From Actinomycetota bacterium (GTDB taxonomy: Bacteria; Actinomycetota; CADDZG01; WHSQ01), in the NCBI GenBank assembly GCA_030446465.1, contig JAUJNI010000002.1, positions 297,895-361,894 on the forward strand: a stretch of DNA of 64,000 bases, read 5' to 3'. A program made the position numbers and the translations under genes. The notes under the pieces are model-generated. The model saw only the letters and a list, made by a program, of their open reading frames with translations. It was not told the origin of the DNA and did no database searches. Position 1 is the first letter of the stretch, and each line of letters starts with the position of its first letter. Positions 41,301-49,300 of the stretch are shown here, in pieces.

Positions 41301-42112
41301 GTCCGCCCGTCCTGGCGCTCGAGCAACGCGGTCTTCGATGCGGACCCATTGAGGAGGCGGGCCGTCTTGCCGGTGTCGTCGTAATAGGAATGGACGCCGA
41401 GGGCACTCGCAACCGTTGGGGCGATGTCGACATGTTTGATGTGCAGTGATTTTTCCTCCGACCGGCTCAACGGCGAGCGGCGAGCACCCCGCCCGGCAAG
41501 CAACAGCGTGCTGCGCGACTGCACGACGCTCAGGTTGCCGTGGGCTCCCTTGCCACCCCGGTCGGCGGTGTTGACCGGGATAATGGCGAAGTCGCCGGTG
41601 CGCGGCGAGTTGAACTCGGCGACGATCCGCTCGTAGGCGTAGGGATAGGTCACCGCCTCGGCATCGACGAGGTTGCGCAGGTCGGGATCGGTGAGCGTCG
41701 TGCCGGAGGCGCCCCTCTCCTTGGCAAGCGTCGCAAGCGCGGTGGGGCTGCGGTCGGCGACCGGGTTCCTCCCCTCGATGAGATCCACGTTGTAGTCCCA
41801 CCCCCGGCCTACAGGGTGGCGCGTGAAGCAGATCGTGCCCCGCTTGGCATAGACCCAGTAGACGAGGCCGGTGCGATCACAGCCCCCGACCGAGGAGCCG
41901 GACCGTCGAACGGTGACGACCATGTCGACGTCTTTGTTCTTCAGCAGGAGACGAAGGCTCTTGACGAATGCCCTTTCCTCACTCGCGTTGAGACCCTGAT
42001 CGGCGCGAGGGTGACCTCTTGTGTGCAGGCTGGAAGCTGGTCCTGCCGCGGCGGCCAGGATGCCGAGCGCGGCCACAGCCGCAAGTACCCGTTTATGGAG
42101 TGATCCGCCCAC
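38318..42112 (-). CDS. Giant LPxTG-anchored protein with three phosphodiesterase-like modules
   Basis: 1264 residues. A signal peptide is cut near AGPASS. Residues about 45-245 resemble only the C-terminal half of an alkaline-phosphatase-fold enzyme (GGKGAHGNLSVVQSRSTLLL, KHVDIAPTVASALGV). Residues about 279-735 form a second, fuller module (VVVVDGLRPRDV, TADHNFGD, GEHGHATDRHVPFFV). Residues about 766-1080 form a third resembling nucleotide pyrophosphatase/phosphodiesterases, with Thr nucleophile in WPSVTFPNHN and VVTGDHG. An Ig-like domain and Ser/Thr/Gly linker lead to the sorting signal LPFTG (1226-1230), a membrane helix and RRRDGRR. A sortase therefore fixes it to the wall. The GTG has TATCCT 8 nt upstream. 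Substrate unknown. Confidence 0.85.
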   Translation of the reverse strand: MGGSLHKRVLAAVAALGILAAAAGPASSLHTRGHPRADQGLNASEERAFVKSLRLLLKNKDVDMVVTVRRSGSSVGGCDRTGLVYWVYAKRGTICFTRHPVGRGWDYNVDLIEGRNPVADRSPTALATLAKERGASGTTLTDPDLRNLVDAEAVTYPYAYERIVAEFNSPRTGDFAIIPVNTADRGGKGAHGNLSVVQSRSTLLLAGRGARRSPLSRSEEKSLHIKHVDIAPTVASALGVHSYYDDTGKTARLLNGSASKTALLERQDGRTLDGLVEPVFNTFVVVVDGLRPRDVNPTLMPNLTGLSQQKCEPGGACATVYKQARATMVTETNANHVAMVTGAYGEDSGVFANETLDRQSGEPVAFNEPQLNFAETLFDAIERQKPWLRTAGVFGKEKLRDLFDCTRKPNGRCGPSSDNPENVPVNHLRPDFLAGATTSPKDEDTDCPAEPASGSGYATNECTMDLAIGLLRTKDPDFNFINLPETDAMSHLFGAGSPPALAAVQSADQQIGKLVDELKRSGKWQHSTIVVTADHNFGDTADPTTTIVLDRVFAGVGPSPFEVISHGGSASVYLTQLEASDTTLNRAQRKTLKRLRRRALETRGVTGAFYRLPTTTPGTDEGDPNTLELAHPRWRLDGTARTGELFITADDRHALSKEPLEAGTLVLGEHGHATDRHVPFFVMSGGTYVKDRTIGPSKARAVNEIDDTAALPEQAENVDIASTISWIYDVEPPAHSRGRVLREAFVEHPQRAQRDGTITEPIANRGAIFIFDANNSVELHCLLKPRTCGEPVPDKAGDQSFIPTLRSLAREGTLTRFGSMAAWPSVTFPNHNVVGSGAYPGHLGVVNNRFYIRKTKTKESPINPTDPKNPIFQGTSRLLVDEVETLHEAVHRSFGDWDPTDGPTSEDAYTAAVNEPSARGADYASLEADRSFPNPAQYVATENPAELAADTTPSCAENETYFEESTIDHLGQTQAQRLYQDRAEHPYPKYLINNFTLTDGAGHKFGPHTPCTLAAYRDSDKRLTRILKAMGDAGVLGETMIVVTGDHGMENQNLERRGLPSDFEKYLNDHNVKHVMTDWQVYLLTLDISASRSDYQKDEEITVTYTVTDDDTGDPLANSKVVVRRIRERRVTGTTGDDGRVTLTFTPKRRVLRVKAKHDEFNRRVRLFSVARPTTLDSRTDRWFRPTPPGGSTGTTSSTGTDSGSINPGANSVLGSTASTEGGSPLPFTGAELAVVVIVGVGMIGCGLALIRRRDGRRSLQQPL

Positions 42113-42120
42113 GGGAAGAG

Positions 42121-42126
42121 AGGATA
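42121..42126 (-). promoter_or_regulatory. -10 element of the giant surface-protein gene
   Basis: TATCCT on the minus strand is 8 nt before GTG 42112 with no SD, which supports this start at the head of the signal peptide. Confidence 0.45.
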
Positions 42127-42312
42127 CGACCTCGCAACTCGAAGGTGGTCCGGTTGGCGCGAACTTTGGACGACCTTTGTGTGTCCCCCGGCGATCATGG
42201 CAGTCGTCCGGCCCAGGCAACGACATCGGTGCCGGGGACTTACGGGAGCCTCCGGATGGGTACGAGAATGGCGGCGAAGAGAACGGGACGATTTCGGAAA
42301 GGAGGAAGCCCC

Positions 42313-42435
42313 ATGCGGAAGAAGCTAGTAGCTCTCGGCCTGGTCGCGCTCAGCCTGCTGGCCGTCGGCTGTGACGACGAAGACGACGGCGAGGAAGAGA
42401 ACGACTTCGGGGCCGCCGTAACTCAGGAGCTGTGA
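42313..42435 (+). CDS. Very small lipoprotein
   Basis: A 40-residue protein with a lipoprotein signal peptide (RKK, hydrophobic LVALGLVALSL, lipobox LAVGC with lipidated C20). The mature part has only 21 residues, nine of them Asp or Glu (CDDEDDGEEENDFGAAVTQEL). AAAGGAGG sits about 7 nt before the ATG. It would be processed by Lgt (lgt is in this window) and act as an acidic membrane-attached peptide or entry-exclusion-like toxin-neutraliser; the role is unknown. Divergent from the giant surface-protein gene, with a 200-bp gap in which I see no other gene. Confidence 0.62.
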   Translation: MRKKLVALGLVALSLLAVGCDDEDDGEEENDFGAAVTQEL

Positions 42436-42477
42436 CATAGGAAGTGCTCTAGGGGAGCCCCCTTGAGCGCAGGGCCC

Positions 42478-42504
42478 CCATATATATGGCTAAGAGGGTA
42501 TGGT
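42478..42504 (+). promoter_or_regulatory. vapBC promoter with 12-bp palindrome
   Basis: CCATATATATGG (42478-42489) is a perfect palindrome and an AT-rich island in GC-rich DNA. TATGGT (42499-42504) is a -10-like element 9 nt before the vapB ATG. Ribbon-helix-helix antitoxins commonly bind such palindromes to repress their own operon. Confidence 0.5.
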
Positions 42505-42513
42505 TGTAGGGAG

Positions 42514-42750
42514 ATGAAGACGACCCTCAACCTCGACGACCGTCTTCTTCACGCCGCCAAGGAGCTCGCGGCGAAGCGGCGCGTCACCCTTACCAGCATC
42601 GTCGAGGACGCACTGCGAGTGGCGCTGTCCGAACGGCCCTCGGCCGAGCGGTCGGCGATCGAATGGCCGACGGTTAGCGGCAAAGCGCCTCCCGCGATTG
42701 ACGTCAGCGACCGCGACGAGCTCTATGACCGGATGGAGGGCCGCTCCTGA
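42514..42750 (+). CDS. vapB: VapB-type ribbon-helix-helix antitoxin
   Basis: A 78-residue protein. MKTTLNLDDRLLHAAKELAAKRRVTLTSIVEDALRVAL is a classic ribbon-helix-helix DNA-binding unit. The C-terminal 35 residues (EWPTVSGKAPPAIDVSDRDELYDRME) would wrap the toxin. AGGGAG is directly upstream of the ATG. The stop overlaps the toxin start codon as CTGA. It neutralises VapC and probably represses the operon through the palindrome upstream. Confidence 0.85.
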   Translation: MKTTLNLDDRLLHAAKELAAKRRVTLTSIVEDALRVALSERPSAERSAIEWPTVSGKAPPAIDVSDRDELYDRMEGRS

Positions 42751-43184
42751 TAGCGGTCGACACAAACATCCTCGTCTACGCTCATCGGGAAGAGTTTCCA
42801 TGGCACAAAGAGGCGGCTTCGACGCTGAGGCGACTCGCCGAAGGGCCGGCGAGTTGGGCTCTTCCGGTCTTCGTAATCGGAGAATTCCTTCGTGTCGTTA
42901 CGCACCCCCGGGTGCTTAATCCCCCAACCGGCCTAACAACGGCAATCGCGGTCTTGGAGGGGCTCCTTCAGAGCAGGAGCGTGCAGCTTCTGACTCCCGG
43001 CCCACGATATTGGGAGATCCTGAGGGATGTCGTAAGCGATGCTAGGGCTCGAGGAAACACCGTGCCCGATGCACAGATCGTGGCCGTTTGCTTGGAGCAT
43101 GGCGCAGACACGATCCTGACCGAGGACCGAGACTTCCACCGCTTCTCCTCCGTGTCGATTCGGCGCCTGGAAGAGACACTCTGA
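42747..43184 (+). CDS. vapC: VapC-type PIN-domain toxin with apparent CTG start
   Basis: A 145-residue PIN ribonuclease. Acidic metal residues are D5 in IAVDTNILVYAHR, E46 in FVIGEFLRVV, D108 in VPDAQIVAVCLEHGA and D127 in TEDRDFHRF. VapC toxins cleave tRNA or rRNA. The frame has no ATG, GTG or TTG before the domain begins. CTG 42747 sits 7 nt after GGAGG (42735-42739) and overlaps the vapB stop by 4 nt, exactly where an initiator is expected. A start only at the downstream ATG/GTG/TTG codons would remove D5 and inactivate the toxin. Confidence 0.8.
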   Translation: MIAVDTNILVYAHREEFPWHKEAASTLRRLAEGPASWALPVFVIGEFLRVVTHPRVLNPPTGLTTAIAVLEGLLQSRSVQLLTPGPRYWEILRDVVSDARARGNTVPDAQIVAVCLEHGADTILTEDRDFHRFSSVSIRRLEETL

Positions 43185-43215
43185 CTTCCTCCCGCCTGAG
43201 ACACGGGCGTGGAAG
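43185..43215 (+). terminator. Possible hairpin terminator after vapC
   Basis: CTTCC (43185-43189) pairs with GGAAG (43211-43215) and CGCC with GGCG inside, starting at the base after the stop codon. No T-run. Confidence 0.35.
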
Positions 43216-43294
43216 GGCCCCCGAGATCGAAGCCTCCGAAATCGTCGCAGGCCCGCGCTAGGTTCTTCCTACCAAGGTCAAGCAAGGGGACGAA

Positions 43295-46200
43295 GTGACG
43301 GTTGAGCGGAAGATGATGGGCGACGCGGCTCTGGACGACGAGCAAAGAAAGGTGGTCGAGCACACCACCGGAGCCCTGCGAGTGCTTGGGGGGCCCGGTA
43401 CGGGCAAGACGAGGGTTCTCGAAGAGCGCTTCCTTCGGCTTGCTCTCGAGCCGGGCTGTTCACCGGACCGGGTCCTGTTCCTGGTTCCCAACCGGGCCCA
43501 AAAAATCGCCTTGCAAGATCGGCTTGCTCGGCGGCTGTTGTTCGACGAGGGCCTCGACGCCTTTATCGAAGTCCCGGTCTATACGTGGCACGGTCTCGCC
43601 AACCATCTCGTCACCCGGCATTACGACCGGCTTGAGTACTCGGAACCCCCGGTGCTCCTCACCAGCCCGGAGCAGTGGGGGGATGTCCGAGAGGCGCTCG
43701 CGGCGGAGGCCGAGGCCAACTGGTCCAAGCCCTACCGGCACTTGCTGCGCAACCGGGGGTTCGTCGACGAGGTCGTCGACTTCTGTATCCGGGCCGAACA
43801 GCGACTCCTCGAGCCGCACGAGCTCGATCGGCTGGTCGAGCTCAAACCCGCCTGGGCAGACCTCGTCCGCTTCTTCAAGGCGCACCGGCAGCGGCTGCGG
43901 CAGCGATCGAGGATCGACTACCCGACGCTTCTGGCGGACGCCACAGAGCTCATCGCCAACTACGACGACGTTCGGAGCTCCATTCACCGTCGCTTTCTTC
44001 ATGTTCTGGTGGACGACGGGCAAGAACTCGCCCGCGTCCAACAGCGACTGCTTCGTTTCCTTACGGGCTTCGTCGACTCCCCGAAAGGGGTAGACGAGCG
44101 GTCACTCGTGGTCGCGGCCGATCCGGATTCGGCAATCGAGACCTTCAGGGGGGCGGAACCGGACTGGCTCGACCGCTTCGCCGACGACTTCGGCCCCCAT
44201 GAGACCGTCGTCCTTCCGACGTCCTACCGCCTCGGTCACTCGCTCGGTGAGCGAGCAAGCGACTTCATCGCGATTCACGAAGGCGGTAAGCACCGGCCTG
44301 CGAGCTACGAGGGTGCAACCAGCCTCGACCTTCACCGCTACCAGAACCTCGCGGCCGAGGTGGAGGCGGTCGCCCGGGCACTTCGGTTCGCTCATCTCAC
44401 GGACGGTGTGGCGTACGAGGACATGGCGATCCTGTTGACCTCGCCACGTCAGATGCTCGCGGCGTTGGAGCGCTCGCTCAACGCGCTCGAGGTGCCTTAT
44501 TCCATATCGGCTCCGGACCGCCCCCTCGAGCGTGAGCCGGTTGTGCGCTCTTTCATCCACCTAACCCAAGTCTCGTTCTCCGATGAGCCCAACGACGATG
44601 GGATGGGGGAGTTACTTCGTTCCCCGCTCGTCGGTCTCGAGAGTCACGAGCTGCGCGCGCTCGAGCGGGACGCTCGGTCGGCTGGGACAACTCTGGTCGA
44701 GCTCATCGAGAAGACCTCGTCCGGCCCAGACGCCGATCCGAGAATCATAGAGCTGATCGAGCTGAGACAGCTTCTCAAGACGGTCGAGAGCAAACCCGCC
44801 GACCATGCCTTCTGGGCGGTGTGGGACCAGGCCACCTACTACAAGCTCCTCGTCGAGCGCGCCCGGCGAAGCCTCGACGACCCCGCGCACCGAGAGCTCG
44901 ACGCGTTGGTCGCCTTCTCCCGCTCGCTTGGACGCTTCGTCGAACGGCGCCGGGGCAGCGGAACGCTGACGGAGTATCTCGGGGCGATAGGGCGCGCCGA
45001 CTTCGGCTGGGATTCGTGGCTTCCGCCAGAGCGGCGTTCAGGCGGGGTGGAGGTCCTGTCGTTCCATGCTGCCAAGGGGCGTGAGTGGGACATCGTCTGC
45101 GTGTGCGGGTGCGTGGACGGAGCAATACCCAAGGGTCGCCGGGCCCAAGGCCTGTTCGATCCCTACTTTCTCGATGAGATGAACGCCACGGCCCGCGCGG
45201 CAAAGAACGAGGCCGAGGACCGGCGGGTCTTCTACGTGGCGGTGACTCGAGCGAGGACGCGCTGCATGGTCACTACCTCGCCCGGGCCCACACGAAGAGG
45301 TCAGCCGAGTCGCTTTCTGGCCCAGCTCGCCGGCGAGATCCCTGAGGTGGAGCAAAATCAAGGACTTCCCCCTCTCACCTTCGCGGAGGCCGCCGCGCGC
45401 CACCGGCGGGTGGTCGCGAACGCCGAGGCGCCGGGCGCCGAAAGACTCGCCGCGCTCGGGGCGATTGCTCGGATCTGTGACCTCGACCCCGGATGCTCGA
45501 CCGCTCAACCGACCGAGTGGTGGTGGCGCTGGGACTGGACCGAGGGGGCAGTTGCTATCAACGCCCAGCGCTCTTCCGGAGACGATGAGGTCCCCCACGA
45601 CAAGCTCCGCACCAGCTACTCGCGCATCTCTCAGTACGACGACTGTGGGTTGAAGTACCTCTATTCCGTCGTCTTGGGCTTCGACCCCGAGACGTCCCAC
45701 AACATGGCGTTTGGGACGTGGATTCATCAGATCTTCGAGGACTGTGAGAAGGAGCCCACGCCCGAGCAGATGGCATCGGGCCGCCGACGATTGCGAACTC
45801 CCCGCGCGGTCATGGAGCGCTACGAGCAGGTGTTCGATTCGTCGGTGTTCCCAAACAGGGCAATCGCGCGCCAGTTCAAGCACGACGGCAAAGTCATGCT
45901 CGAGCGGTATATCCAAAATCTCAATCCGGGTGGTGCCCTGCTGGCAGAGCAAGAGTTCACGGTTGACTTCAACGGACATCGCATCAGGGGCCGGATCGAC
46001 CGAGTCGACAGAGCAGGCAGCGGTGTTCAAGTCTCCGACTACAAGACATCGCGTTATCCGATCTACAAGAGCGAGGCAGAAGAATCCCTACAGCTCGCGA
46101 TCTATTACCTCGCCGCTCTCGAGCACGAGACCATCGCGAATCTGGGACGGCCCATGCAGATGCAACTCGTTTATCCGGGTCACATGACTTTCGGCAAGGT

Positions 46201-46375
46201 CACCACCCGGATCCAAAAGCCGGATCAAGCCAAGAAGGCTCTCGAGAAACTGCCGAGGCTCATCGAAGGCGTGCTCGATGAGGACTTTCGCCCCAGTCCT
46301 ACCGCCGATTGCACGTGGTGCAAGTTCAAGGTCATTTGCCCGCTGTGGTCCGAGGGCAAGGAGCTGCCGGCGTGA
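43295..46375 (+). CDS. adnA: AdnA-like UvrD/RecB helicase-nuclease subunit
   Basis: A 1026-residue SF1 motor fused to a RecB-type nuclease. Walker A GGPGTGKT is at 32-39, motif II is VDDGQE at 239-244, and motif VI-like DRRVFYVAVTRARTR lies later. The nuclease has SRISQYDDCGLKYLY, GTWIHQIFEDC, RIRGRIDRVDRAG...VSDYKTSR, and the Fe-S cysteines C...CTWCKFKVIC. Motif II has Asp where DExQ has Glu, so the motor may be weak; in mycobacterial AdnAB the AdnA motor is the minor one. With AdnB it resects double-strand breaks. GTG start with AGGGGA upstream. The stop overlaps the adnB GTG. Confidence 0.86.
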   Translation: MTVERKMMGDAALDDEQRKVVEHTTGALRVLGGPGTGKTRVLEERFLRLALEPGCSPDRVLFLVPNRAQKIALQDRLARRLLFDEGLDAFIEVPVYTWHGLANHLVTRHYDRLEYSEPPVLLTSPEQWGDVREALAAEAEANWSKPYRHLLRNRGFVDEVVDFCIRAEQRLLEPHELDRLVELKPAWADLVRFFKAHRQRLRQRSRIDYPTLLADATELIANYDDVRSSIHRRFLHVLVDDGQELARVQQRLLRFLTGFVDSPKGVDERSLVVAADPDSAIETFRGAEPDWLDRFADDFGPHETVVLPTSYRLGHSLGERASDFIAIHEGGKHRPASYEGATSLDLHRYQNLAAEVEAVARALRFAHLTDGVAYEDMAILLTSPRQMLAALERSLNALEVPYSISAPDRPLEREPVVRSFIHLTQVSFSDEPNDDGMGELLRSPLVGLESHELRALERDARSAGTTLVELIEKTSSGPDADPRIIELIELRQLLKTVESKPADHAFWAVWDQATYYKLLVERARRSLDDPAHRELDALVAFSRSLGRFVERRRGSGTLTEYLGAIGRADFGWDSWLPPERRSGGVEVLSFHAAKGREWDIVCVCGCVDGAIPKGRRAQGLFDPYFLDEMNATARAAKNEAEDRRVFYVAVTRARTRCMVTTSPGPTRRGQPSRFLAQLAGEIPEVEQNQGLPPLTFAEAAARHRRVVANAEAPGAERLAALGAIARICDLDPGCSTAQPTEWWWRWDWTEGAVAINAQRSSGDDEVPHDKLRTSYSRISQYDDCGLKYLYSVVLGFDPETSHNMAFGTWIHQIFEDCEKEPTPEQMASGRRRLRTPRAVMERYEQVFDSSVFPNRAIARQFKHDGKVMLERYIQNLNPGGALLAEQEFTVDFNGHRIRGRIDRVDRAGSGVQVSDYKTSRYPIYKSEAEESLQLAIYYLAALEHETIANLGRPMQMQLVYPGHMTFGKVTTRIQKPDQAKKALEKLPRLIEGVLDEDFRPSPTADCTWCKFKVICPLWSEGKELPA

Positions 46376-49300
46376 ACGGTGACGCCCGAGGATCGGATCA
46401 GATCAAGGTTGCGCTGAAGGGGTACGAACCGACCGATGAACAATGGAGGGCGATAGCTCATCCCGAGGGACCCTCGTACCTGATCGCCGGTGCCGGCTCG
46501 GGGAAGACCGCCGTCATGGCTGCACGCATCGTGTGGCTGGTGGAGAACAAGGGATATCTCCCCTCGCAGGTCCTGGGACTGACCTTTACCAACAAGGCAG
46601 CGGAGGAGCTTCGCGAAAGGGTCAGGAGTGCCCTCGGCGCCGGAGGAGAGCATCGGGCCGAGGACATCACGGTCCAGACCTACAACGCGTTCGCCGCAGG
46701 CGTCGTTCGCGACCACGGTCTGCTGGTCGGCATCGAATCGGAGGCCGCGCTGCTGAGCGAGGCGCAACAGTGGCAGCTCATCTTGAACTGCATCGACGAC
46801 CTGCCGCCCTTCGACGCAATCGAGCTCCGGTCGCCCGTCGGTATCGTGCGCGCAACCATCGGGCTAGCGAGCTCGTTGTCCGATCACCTCGTGACGACCG
46901 CGGACGTCCAAGCGGTGGACGAGCGCACGCTCTCGGCCAAGGACGCAACCAACGACATGCGAACCACTGCCGCGAAGCGGCGAGAGCTCTGTATTGCGGT
47001 AGATGCCTACCTTGACGCCAAGCGCAGGCATCAACGGGTTGACTTCGGCGATCAAGTCCAGAAAGCAGTAGAGATCCTCGAGGACTTTCCAGAGATCAGG
47101 GCGGCGTACTCCGAGCGCTATCCCGTCGTGCTGCTCGACGAGTACCAGGACACCAACGTAGCTCAGCGACGGATGCTTCAGGCACTCGCCGAAGACGCCG
47201 ACTCTGTGACCGCGGTGGGCGACGCGCGTCAAGCGATCTTTGCGTGGCGGGGGGCGACGATGTACAACCTCATCGGCTTTTCGGATCACTTCCGACGGCC
47301 GGACGGCCGGTCCTATGAGCCGATCTCTCTGTCGGAGAACTTCAGGTCGGGCTCTCGCATCCTCGAGGTGGCCAATGAAGTCGCGGGGGGGATCGATCCT
47401 GGACGGAGGCCGGGCCTTCCGCTCAAGGCTCATCCGGCCAACGGCGAGGGCAGAGTTGCCTTGGGGCTGTTCGAGGACGAGCATGCCGAAGCGAGCTTCA
47501 TCGCCGACGAATGCGAGCTGCTGGAGGGACGAGCTGCAGCCGAGGGCCGCGACCCCGTGAGATGGCAAGACATCGCTATTCTCGTGCGGCGAAAGGCGTC
47601 CATGGATCCGATCCTCGAGGTTCTTCGGGAACGGGAGATCCCGGTCGAGGTCGTCGGCTTGGGGGGCCTCTTGAAGACCCCCGAAGTGATCGACGTAGTG
47701 GCCTGGCTAAGGAGTCTCGAGGTCAAACCCGCCGCTAACAGATGGCTCGGACGGCTCTTGCTCGGCCCCCGCTGGCGTATCCACTACCGGGACCTCGCCC
47801 TCTGCGCACGCTGGGCCGCAGAGCAGAATCATGACCTGAGGCTCCGATTGGCCGGGGGTGACAAGGCACGGGCTTCCGACCTCGCACCAGGAGACGTCGG
47901 TTTCGCGCTTGCCGAGGCACTTGATCACGTGGACGAGATCGAGGGGTTGGGGGAGGACGCCGTTGGACGGCTCAAGCTCTTCAACCGACGACTTGCATCT
48001 CTGAGGAAACAGGCCCAAGCCCCGTTGCTCGAGCTGGTCCAGGAGGTCATCCACGAAGCGGGGATCGTCGACGCGCTTCAGGCGTCGGGCGCGCGGACCG
48101 CAGCGGCCGCACAGCAAAACATCTCGAACTTCCTAGACCACGTCGCCGCCTTCGCCCCTATAGAGGGAGAGGCGACGCTGCGCAGCTTCCTCGCCTACCT
48201 CGACGCGGCGGAAGCGGCTGATGAGACACTCGAGTCCATGCAGCCAGCGGAGCAGAACTCCGTGAAGCTGATGACGGTGCATTCCGCCAAGGGCCTCGAG
48301 TTCGAGTGCGTGTTCGTTCCCTCTCTCGCGGCATCCAAGAACGCGAAAGATGAGCACATCTACTCCATCTTTCCTGACACGCGCGCCTCGAATCCGCTGC
48401 GCAGCCATGGCGAGCTGCCTTACGAGGTCAGGGAGGACCGTGCCCACCTACCTCGGTGGACCGGGAAGAGCAGCGACTTTGAGAAAGCCGTTAAGGAGCG
48501 AGCTCTCGAAGATGAGCGCAGGTTGTTCTACGTTGCGCTCACTCGGGCCAAGCAGCGTCTCTACCTCAGCGCGGCCTGGTGGTACGGGCGCGGGGATCGT
48601 CCCAAGGGGCCATCGTTGTTCTGGGAGGAGCTTCGAGCGCTCGCGGGCACGCGGGGCATCGAAATCGTCGCCGAGGTCGAGCGGCCAGAAGCGAATCCGG
48701 TGGTCGACGTGCTCGAGGGAAAACGCGACTGGCCTCCAAGCCCGCGCAGCGGCATGCACGACACTCTGTTTCCGCAGGGATGGGGCAAAGCCGCCGAGCA
48801 ATTCGTGGACGACGGCGCATCGCTTGACCAATTGACCCCCTCCTTGCCGCAGGCCGAACGGGCCCGCGTGGTTGAGCTCCTGGATCGCCATTGCAGTGAG
48901 CTGGATCTCATCCAAGCCGCCGCTACAGACGTGAAGGGCCTGCAACCGGTCGTGCCCGACGTCCTCTCCGCGACGACCCTGGTGCGACTCGAGGCGGGGG
49001 AGCTCGACGCGTGGGACCTCGCGCGGCCCGTGCCCGAGCGATCGACCGCTTCCCGCAGGCTCGGAACCGAAGTCCACCGCCTGATCGAGGAAAAGACCAG
49101 AGGTATCGCTCCCTATCCGGAAGACGGCGAGCTCGACGAGCCGGGGGAGGTGTCGAGCGAGGCTGTCATGGTGGAGCTCTTGACCAACTGGTCATCGCTG
49201 GGATACGGCGAGCGAGAACCGGCCACTCTGCCCTCCGGCGAGCCGATGGTCGAGCTGCCGTTCACCTTGAAGCGCGCCGGGCGAATTGTTCGAGGGCGGA

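Noticed and set aside
43185-43215. Hairpin after vapC as an insertion-sequence end.
   Set aside because: No transposase, target duplication or partner repeat is nearby; treated as a possible terminator.
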